From Narthecium ossifragum (lineage: Eukaryota > Streptophyta > Magnoliopsida > Dioscoreales > Nartheciaceae): DNA of 64,000 nucleotides. The notes beneath the pieces are model-generated. The model was given only the letters and a program-made list of their open reading frames with translations. It made no database searches and was not told the DNA's origin. The stretch covers positions 13,218,010 through 13,282,009 of the forward strand of contig OY986972.1 in NCBI GenBank assembly GCA_963920575.1. Direction: 5' to 3'. Below, piece after piece: positions 56,506-64,000 of this stretch (the first letter of the stretch is position 1; each line of letters opens with the position of its first letter). The position numbers were made by a program, and so were the translations under genes.

Positions 56506-56675
56506 CTATCCCCTTTACGGTTAGTAGAATATTTGAGAATGGGGCCATAGAGGTTGATGACCCGAAGTATGGGAGGTTGTTCAAGGTCAATTGACAGCGA
56601 ATGAAGTTGATCCCAGAGAAGGCGACCATTGAGGAGCAGCCCGTTCCTCTCGTAGACCCTGTCTATGAAGGATGA
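56506..56675 (+). pseudogene. F: integrase C-terminal end
   Basis: FTVSRIFENGAIEVDDPKYGRLFKVN, then a stop at the Gly/Glu position and PLVDPVYEG. Same block as B at 37810-37980. Confidence 0.85.
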
Positions 56676-57950
56676 ACTTTCTTCTATCTATCATTTTCCT
56701 TTTTAATTAGGTTAGGTTGCTTTAGGTAATTTGCTTTTGTTCTTATTTACTTTCGTTTGCTTTCTCTTTTTTTTTTAGGATGTTTATGCCACCGTCTACC
56801 TTACTAGAAAGCTTCATCAACCATTTTGGAGATGTTAAATTTGGCCACCCTGAGGAACCTTGGGTATGATTTCAGCTATTTTGTCAGGTGGTCTTGCTCC
56901 TATATCGATTTATAATTCTTATCTATTTTGTTTACAATTTCAACCTGCACCCTGTTTTATTCTATTGTCATGTTTAGCACACATTGAGAACAATGTGAAT
57001 TTCAGGTTGGGGGGTGTAAGCATACATGACCTTATGCATGCTACTTTGTGGGTTTAATAGTATTGATTTGAGCATGTTACTATAAATTGTACATGAGTTG
57101 AATTTTTTTTTGCTTATTATACATATTGCTTTCACATTGATTGACCTATGCATGGATTGCATGTGTGATAACCAGAAGATAGAACATTATGTGATTCACA
57201 CATGAATACTTTATGTGTAGTGGCAATTATACTCACCAGAGAAATGTGCATGTTATTGTTAACTTGGACCAGGATTTCAACTTTAGCTAGTATGATTAGT
57301 ATTGCATGCCGAGAAAAAAAAATAGTAAGATTCTGGAGCTTGGTTCGTAGCCGCTGGATCTGATTCTTGAGCCCGAGGAATATTTTACATTTAGTGCCCT
57401 AAAGCCGTCTTGTTTGGGAGTCATTCGTTTGAGGTCGTTACATGGATCCAATTGTAGCTTAACGGATCAAGCTGTGCCTAAATGACTATTTAGTGATCCA
57501 CTGAGTAACCAGGTCTTCTTGCCTCAGGAAGCAGGGAGCTCGCGTAAAAAGGTGCAACCACTGATAGCGGAAAAACAAAAAAGAAAAAAAAAACATGTTG
57601 TAGGTTGGATGATTGGCCAAGAAGATAGTGGTGTGATTGGACTAATGGAGGGTAGAAGTTGCTTCTGTATGCAACTTTTATTTATCACGTCACATGTGTT
57701 CGTCTGAATGGTGATTAGCATGTCTGAGGTATAGAAGTTAATTTCATGTTTTGGTAGTATATGTATGAGTATAAGAAGTGTCTAAAGCCAAGGTAGAATT
57801 TTTGGTAGTATCTGTACTATATAAAACACTATTAACCAATTAAGGTAGAATTTTTGTCATGCATGTCTACAGCCTTAAACCGTTGGTGTGCTTAATTATA
57901 TTTTTATGCGCTTTTATTGCTAGAGACTATCAATAAGCTGGTTGGGGGTG
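56676..57950 (+). other. F: 3' UTR and polypurine tract
   Basis: Non-coding 3' UTR homologous to B and A', ending in the polypurine tract GGTTGGGGGTG (57940-57950) directly before the LTR. A T-rich run lies near 56768. Contains single copies of the element duplicated in A'. Confidence 0.82.
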
Positions 57951-58352
57951 TGATGAGTGCATGAAAATGCAGTTTGAACAACCTTATAACCATTTCAGTT
58001 GCTAGATTGCCACCCTTCATCAAATTCTTTAGTACTATTTTTATATTTATATATTGTTTCATATAGTTATTTGGAAAATACAGGAAATTGGAGTTAAACG
58101 AAGCTGAAAACATTACTTTGGTCAACCTGGAAGATTAAACTCTACATTTATATTAAGAACTAGATGATTTTCCATATATGATTGGAAACCTCTTGAAGTC
58201 TAGTTTCCCGATAATTTTACGATTCCTGATTCCGAGTTTCCTAGATGAAGTTACAATATTTTTAATACCAATGGCGCAATACTAAATGCTAATAAAGACT
58301 AGGGGTCAACCGTCACATTATCCGCCAAATCGACCGTCGCATCATCCGTCAG
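57951..58352 (+). repeat. F: LTR start, cut by T10
   Basis: TGATGAGTGCATGAAAATG, first ~400 bp of an L1-family LTR. It ends in the palindrome-rich module (GGGTCAACCGTC, AATCGACCGTCGC, CGTCAGATCG), where T10 is inserted. The rest of the LTR is not seen on the other side, so a deletion accompanied or followed the insertion. Confidence 0.88.
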
Positions 58353-61328
58353 ATCGCACCCCGACCCGCGTAGGCCCAACCGGGCCGGGCGACGCGAACC
58401 GGAACCTAACCTACTGCGGAAAATTTGGCGAGGTTTCCCTCTAATCATATTGGTCTCCCTAGCAATTCATAATCATCCTGTATGATACAAACAATCACAA
58501 ACCTCAAATACTGAAATTGAAATATATACAAATCCTCAACAGGGTAAAAGTTATACAAATCTCTCCCGTAGGAGGCTAACTAAGCAAAAGGGGAGAACTG
58601 ACGATCGCCACACCTCAAGCACCGCCAGACGCCGCCACGTCACCAAACACCTGCCCGGTAGGGGCGATCGAAGAAGAGCTAGCACCAGTACCTGCAAAAC
58701 ACAGCCCGAGTAGGAGTGAGCACTAAGCTCAGTAGGGAAACTACACTACGACACTCACAAGGAAGGGAACACAACAGTGCCGCCCCCAAGTTTACCCTAA
58801 GTGTATACAAGGGTCCCATAACCCTACCGGGAGTCCGTGAACGCATGCCCAAAACATTGCAGACTCTCAACAGGACACTGAACACTGTTTGGCGGGCAAC
58901 GACACCGCTGGGTAGGCACACCTCCTCCCAAGAGTCAAGAACACCGGACGCCGGCTACACCTCATATACAACTTGGAGTCAACACAACCTCTATACATCA
59001 AACCACATATATTCAAGTCATCTAACCCTATCATCGAGATCGACTGAATACTACAAATCGAGTCCTGGACAAAGCTACCCGCAACGGTCTTAGAGCTAGA
59101 TCCGGACTACCCGAAAGCCCCGAATCGGCGATCAACCCATCGCCAACGTCCTACACAGATGCAACTAATGCATAAAGCAATGCATGTTATGAGCACACGT
59201 AGGAATATACAAATAAGCATGCATCAGTATGTTATTGTATATCAAACAAGATCTGGGCACGACACCCTGCGGGCCCGGGGTGGTGAACAGGTAAGTAAGG
59301 TCTAGGAACTGCTACAGTGGTACCACCACCAACTGTCAGCAGTCCGCCACAACACCTGCATCGGGAATCAGCCCCGCAATCAATAGCTCACAGATATCAC
59401 AGATAAAGCCGGCATGCAAGGCTAAGGAAAGCTATAGGGGTACCCGCCCGTTAATTCTAAACATCCCGGGAGTCATCACTCCCAGGATGTTTAGAATAAA
59501 CGGGCGAGTAGCCCTACAGCTTTCCTTAGCCTTGCATGCCGGCATGCGCCGAGGGCTTTAACTGTGATATCTGTGAGCTGTTGTTTGCGGGGATGCTTCC
59601 CGATGCAAGTGTTGTGGTGGACTGCTGACAGTTGGTGGTGGTACCACTGTAGCAGCTCCTAGACCTTACTTACCTGTTCACCACCCCGGGCCAGCAGGGT
59701 GCCGTGCCCAGACCTTGTTTGATATCCAATCACATACTGATGCATGCTTATCTGTATAGTCTTGCGTGTGCTCATAACATACATTGCTTTGTGCATTAGT
59801 TGCATCTGTGTAGGACGATGGCGATGGGTTGATCGCCGATCCGAGGCTTTCGGGTAGTCCAGATCTAGCTCTAGGACCGTTGCGGGTAGCTTGGTCTAGG
59901 ACTCGATTTGTAGTATTCAGTCGTTTTTCAAAGATAGGGTTAGATGACCTGAATACATGTGGCTTGATGTTTAGAGGTCGTGTCGGCCTCGAGCCGAGTG
60001 TTGAGTTGTAGCCGATGTCCGGTTCACTGTCTCTTTGGTTGAGGTTGTGCCTACTCAGCGGTGTTGGTTGCCTGCCTAGCAGTGTTGGTTTCCTGCTAGT
60101 GAGATGGCAGTGCTGGTTTCCTGCCTCGCTGAGGGCGACCCAGCATGAGACCAGTTCGGCTGGAGACCATGACTGAGGCCTCCCTTCAGGGACACGCGGT
60201 GGGGTTAGGGGACCCCTGTGTACACCCAGCCTTTGCTTGAGGGCGACACTGTTGTGTTCCCCTTCCTTCTGAGTGTCGTAGTGTAGTGTCCCTACTGAGC
60301 TTAGTACTCACTCCTACCCGGGCTGCGTTTTGCAGGTGCTGCCCTTATTATAGGGCTAACATGCTTAAACATACATACCAGATATAAAACAGTAAAGAAA
60401 ACAATCGTACAAAGCCCCGCGGGCAAAAGCCACTTGAAAACACCCCTCAGCCACTAAGAGGGAGGGGATCGATCTTCTTAGTACTGGGAGAAAACTCATC
60501 CCTGTCAACCGAAGGAGATCGATCTTCTCCACCAGAAGGATCGATCTTCTTCGTGACATGGAACCCGCCACCTCAACCTAGGCAAGGATCAATCTCTCTC
60601 TGTGACAAAGCCCCACAAGCGATCGATCTTCCCTGAAGGGAGATCGATTTGAATGGGTTCTCCGGCGACCGGACGGTGAGAAATACTGCCGGAAAATAAA
60701 ACCAAATCCCCCAAAACTCTGGGATCTGGTAGATCAAGGAACCACGAGTCCAAAACCGGTGAAATCATGGAAAACAAACATGTATTTTAACAAATCTAAG
60801 CAAAAGATCACAATCAAACCGGAAAAACTCCAAAAACCTAAAAGATTGTAGGTAGGATCCCTACCTATGCAATAGCAGCTTCAATCCAAGCTACTAGGCC
60901 TTAGATCTTCCTCAAACGAAGCCAAATCCAGCAAGAACACGGCTCAAATCTCAGATTTTCCAAACAAATCAAAAGAAAAGGTTTCGTTCGTTTTATAAAG
61001 GAACGAACCGACTCAAGAGAGATCGATCTCTTCTGAGAAGAGATCGATCTTCATTGCCAAATCGGGTTTGACTTTCTGGCACTAAGAGATCGATCTTCTA
61101 GCTAGGAATATCGATCCCTTAGGTGCAGAAAGCTAGACTTGGGCTAAAACTCAAGCCCAAGCCCGGATCTTTCGATCCCGGGTCCCACTAACCATTCTAG
61201 CCAAACATTAACACAAACATGGTCAGTGTGTGCATACGCGGGTGTGAAACTATCCGACAAGGCGCAATTTATCAAATTGCCCTTGCGATCCACAACAAGC
61301 CATAGGAGTAGAGCGACGGGTGCTCACA
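58353..61328 (-). mobile_element. T10: Tekay-type LTR with a large inverted repeat
   Basis: Minus-orientation LTR of the T3/T9 subfamily: right end TGTGAGCACCCGTCGC (61328); left end lacks the terminal TG and reads TCGCACCCCGACCC. In the middle, 59478-60341 is an inverted copy of LTR sequence facing 58681-59473. The right part has palindromes AGATCGATCT at 60460-60650 and 61015-61115 and TATAAAA (minus) at 60991-60997. Flanks belong to two different families (F LTR left, H LTR right) and show no target duplication. Confidence 0.85.
58681..60341. repeat. T10: inverted repeat, arms about 800 bp
   Basis: The left arm 58681-59473 and right arm 59478-60341 are reverse complements, symmetric around GGGAGT-CATC-ACTCCC (59468-59483). 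Outer ends CCTGCAAAACACAGCCCG and CGGGCTGCGTTTTGCAGG pair. The right arm is longer and includes blocks absent from the left arm but present in T9, so it derives from a different LTR copy rather than a simple duplication. Confidence 0.88.
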
Positions 61329-61853
61329 CCAGCTTCTAGTGCAACTCGGATTTCCTGAATTGATCCTAGTAGCCTATTCCGGTCACAACTGGGTCCAATC
61401 CGTCACGAATATGTAAACGAATCCAACAAGAAAGATGTACACTAGGAAGTCTTCTGTCATATACCGAAGATTTCATAATATTCCGAGTTATCTAGAATAT
61501 TTGACGAATATTCTTCTGATCGTCCACGGAGCCGTTTTCCAACATCTGTATATCTTTATATCCTTCCAACCTTGTATCAATCCATTAGGAATCTTAGAAA
61601 GTATCCAACATGAAAGTTGTAGCTCTTGAAGTCTTCTACCATATACACAATTTTAAAAATATTTGGACTTATAAAGAATTTCTGAAGAATATTATCCTAA
61701 CAGTCGATGAAGAAGTCTATTTTTAGCAGATTAACCTTTTTCTGTAATTTCTAGCTTCAATCTTCATTAAACCTGAAATCAACTTACAAACTATCAAATA
61801 CAAACACTCTTAGCATAACAAAGGTAAATTAAGGGGTTTAATTATGAATATTT
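61329..61853 (-). repeat. H: partial LTR
   Basis: Own orientation from AATATTCATAATTAAACC (61853) down to the T10 boundary. Homologous to the first ~520 bp of the H LTR at 62700-63221 but lacking the first ~13 bp (TGATGAGTCACTA). It adjoins the primer site at 61854, so the whole internal region of H is missing. Confidence 0.82.
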
Positions 61854-61870
61854 TCCCCGGCAAGGGCGCA
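61854..61870 (-). other. H: primer binding site (tRNA-Asp, mutated)
   Basis: Plus strand TCCCCGGCAAGGGCGCA; compare CCCCGGCAACGGCGCCA at 38877. Two or three changes from the tRNA-Asp 3' end. Confidence 0.75.
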
Positions 61871-61876
61871 AAAAAC

Positions 61877-63221
61877 TGATGGCTCACAAATGCGTCGCTA
61901 AATCAGATGCAAACTCAATCAAGTATAAAATTTATAAACTCTTATTCAAAATACTAAACTATGGGATAGAATAGTGATGAAATACGGGGTTGAACCACAG
62001 GGAACACTTTGATTACTAAGGAGAAATCAGAATTAACTCCCATGACTATAATCCTAAAGCAAAGAAGGATGGATTTGGATTTTGAAAACTGATTTATTAA
62101 AACTAATTCAGAAAGCAATTAAAGAGATTGAAATGGATCAATGATAGAAAACCTAGGGATTACTCAATCCACTTTAATTTCACTTCCTGTATTCTCTAGT
62201 TATCCTCTTGTTTTCTTATCTAGGTATTATAGATTCACAGCTTCTTATGCTTACATGAATCCCTAAAAGAAGGTGAGTGTTTTTCCAAAGGCATATTTTA
62301 TCTTCGATTAGCATAAATTATCTTCAGGGTAACTTTAGCACAATCTGTCATCAGTAAGCATAAAATATTTCATCGATCATTCACAAACCACATGAAAACT
62401 ATCCTATAGATCTCTACCATTGATCACCGAAATCAGGTAGGCCAAAATATACGTCAAGGAACTCTATTCGTTCAACTCTATTATCATTCAAATCATATCT
62501 ATAAGATTATATTCAGAAAGAAATACAAGTATCAAACTAGAAAAATACAGAAAAGCTACACTAAAGCTTCATGACATTCCTAAGTACAAAAGTTAGCCAC
62601 TCATCTTTAGGATGAAGGCTATAGATTCGATGAAGAATGATTGGGATCCACGCCGCGTCTTCTTCTTCTTCAGCAACGTTTATCATCTCTTTTTCTCTCT
62701 ATGGCAACTCCTAATTTTTACATTAAATAATCATATATATAGGATGACTCCAAAAATTAGGGTTTTGTTTGAGTTGGGATTCTAGTGCAACTCAGATTTC
62801 CTGAATTGATCCTGACAGCCTATTACAGTCACAACTGGGTCCAATTCATCCAGAATATGGAAATGAGTCCAACACAAAAGATGTAGATTAGGAAGTCATA
62901 TATCAGAGACTGAATATTTCATAATATTCAGAGTTATCGAAAATATTCGATGAATATTTTTCTGAACGTCCACGGAGCAGTTTTTCAACATCTGTATATC
63001 TTTATATCCTTCAAAACTGGTATCAATCCATCAGGAATATCGGAAAGTGTCCAACATGAAAGTCATAATTATTGAAGTTTTCTACCACATAATCAATTTG
63101 AAAAATATTTGGACTTATAAATAATTTCTGACAAATATTATCCTGACTATCAAATACAAACACTCTCGGTCTAACAAAGGTAAGTTAAGGGGTTTAATTA
63201 TGAATATTTAGTGACTCATCA
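61877..63221 (-). repeat. H: complete Athila-like LTR (1345 bp)
   Basis: Own orientation TGATGAGTCACTAAATA (63221) to ACAAATGTGAGCCATCA-like end at 61877 (TGATG...CATCA). The 3' side carries a PBS; the 5' side (63222 on) a polypurine tract (AAGTTGGGGGTG). As with the LTR of A, internal sequence lies on both sides. Same family as the E 3' LTR. No GATCGATC cluster noted. Confidence 0.88.
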
Positions 63222-63261
63222 CACCCCCAACTTATACTTTGCTAGTCCTTGAGCAAATAAA
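63222..63261 (-). other. H upstream copy: polypurine tract and short 3' UTR
   Basis: Plus strand CACCCCCAACTTATACTTTG is the reverse of the polypurine tract plus the conserved GACTAGCAAAGTATAAG 3' UTR block also seen in E at 49170-49200. It is cut at about 63262 by plus-strand sequence of G. Confidence 0.75.
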
Positions 63262-64000
63262 AGATAAAAAGAATTGATCAAGGTGTTGACGGCGAAGATC
63301 TTGATGCCAGTGGAGGAGAGGGCGAACACGGCCATGGATAAGTCATATTCTGAAATTTATGATATTCTATCTAAGGTTAATGTGAACTTACCATTGCTTG
63401 ATGTGATTAGGAAAATGCCAGCCTTTCCAAAGTTCTTCAAGGAACTATGTACTTATAAACGTAAGTATGAACCTCATGAAAAGGTCATGATTTCAGAAAC
63501 GGCAAGCGCGGTGCTACAAAGAAAGCTTCCACCCAAGCTTAAGGATCCAGGGAGTTTTAACATTAGTATTACTGTTGGTGATACAAAAATAGGAGAGGCA
63601 ATGCTTGATTTTGGAGCCAGTGTTAATTTGATGCCTTACTCTGTTTTCCGTCAGTTAGGTGTGGGTGAATTAAAACCTACAACTATGTCTCTACAACTTG
63701 CAGATCGTTCAATTAAATATCCATTAGGCATTGTAGAAGACATCTTAGTACAAGTTAATAAATTAATTATCCCTGCTGATTTGTGATATTGGATATGGAT
63801 GATGCACCCTTGCATGATAGAAATTAACCTATTTTGCTGGGTCATCCATTTATGGCTACAGCTGAGACTATGATTAATGTGAAGGATTTGCTGGGTCATC
63901 CATTTATGGCTACAGCTGAGACTATGATTAATGTGAAGGATGGTAAGCTCAGCATGACAGTTTTAGGTGAAACTGTTGAATTTAAAGTGTTTGAGTCTAT
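63262..64000 (+). pseudogene. G: gag end and protease, runs off the window
   Basis: Plus strand: IYDILSKVNVNLPLLDVIRKMPAFPKFFKELCTYKRK, LPPKLKDPGSFNISITVGD, active site DFGAS (Asp at 63607), VNLMPYSVFRQLGVGELK, LQLADRSIKYPLGIVEDILVQVNK and PADL, then TGA at 63784. In another frame the ILLGHPFMATAETMINVKDGKLS block follows, then FKVFES. Gypsy protease of Athila/Tat type, clearly different from those of A and E. A 54 bp in-frame tandem duplication occurs at 63834-63941. Confidence 0.88.
63834..63941 (+). repeat. G: exact 54 bp tandem duplication in the protease
   Basis: Two adjacent identical copies starting TTGCTGGGTCATCCATTTAT (63834-63887 and 63888-63941), 18 codons each, duplicating the LGHPFMATAETMINVKD block. 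Confidence 0.95.

Overview
This 64 kb window is plant nuclear DNA, almost certainly heterochromatin of a large angiosperm genome. I found no host gene, tRNA, intact rRNA gene, CRISPR array or bacterial feature. Every coding segment I recognise is a fragment of an LTR retrotransposon of a plant-specific lineage: Ty3/gypsy Tekay/Del-type chromoviruses, Ty3/gypsy Athila-like elements and a Ty1/copia SIRE-like element. There is also one Tourist-type (PIF/Harbinger) MITE and a piece resembling a Cassandra TRIM that carries 5S rRNA sequence. The species cannot be named from sequence alone.

Names used below: A, A', B, E, F, G and H are Athila-like elements or pieces; L1 and L2 are solo LTRs of the TGATG...CATCA type; T1-T10 are Tekay-like elements or LTRs (TGTGAGGACC...GGGCGCGACA); S1 is the SIRE-like element; M1 is the MITE.

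Positions 1-40154 make one nested stack. The oldest layer is element A (minus strand): 5' LTR 38899-40154, tRNA-Asp primer site at 38877, leader to about 38590, gag in pieces at 17449-17592, 13428-14595 and 1899-2354, then protease and the start of reverse transcriptase at about 672-1898. Inserted into A are L1 (2360-13422, TSD ATTGG), which itself contains the full-length T1 (3924-13230, TSD TGATA); M1 (14599-17445, TSD TTA), which contains solo LTR T2 (TSD GCCAT); and Athila-like element B (plus strand, 17598 to about 38590). B's LTR holds T3 (TSD CTGAA) and T4 (TSD TCGAC). B's body is split by S1 (23468-30040, itself holding L2, TSD AACAC) and by T5 (30303-37421, itself holding T6, TSD CCGCC).

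Positions 40155-48174 hold the 3' end of a second A-like copy (A'), the 5S-bearing piece, a truncated Tekay LTR (T7) and a long-LTR gypsy piece (T8). Positions 48175-56505 are Athila-like element E (minus), without RT to integrase and split by solo LTR T9. Positions 56506-58352 are the 3' end and LTR of F (plus). T10 (58353-61328) is a Tekay LTR with a large internal inverted repeat. H (61329-63221) is LTR-primer site-partial LTR with nothing between, and G (63222-64000) is a plus-strand gag/protease fragment running off the window.

The most interesting signal is shared promoter architecture. LTRs of at least three unrelated lineages (Tekay, Athila, SIRE) carry arrays of 10-16 bp palindromes with a GATCGATC, GGTCGACC or GGATGCATCC core just upstream of a TATA-like box. 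In addition, a stretch of about 41 bp is plainly homologous between the copia (S1) and gypsy (Athila) LTRs. Three Tekay insertions hit the same short palindrome-rich stretch of the Athila LTR.
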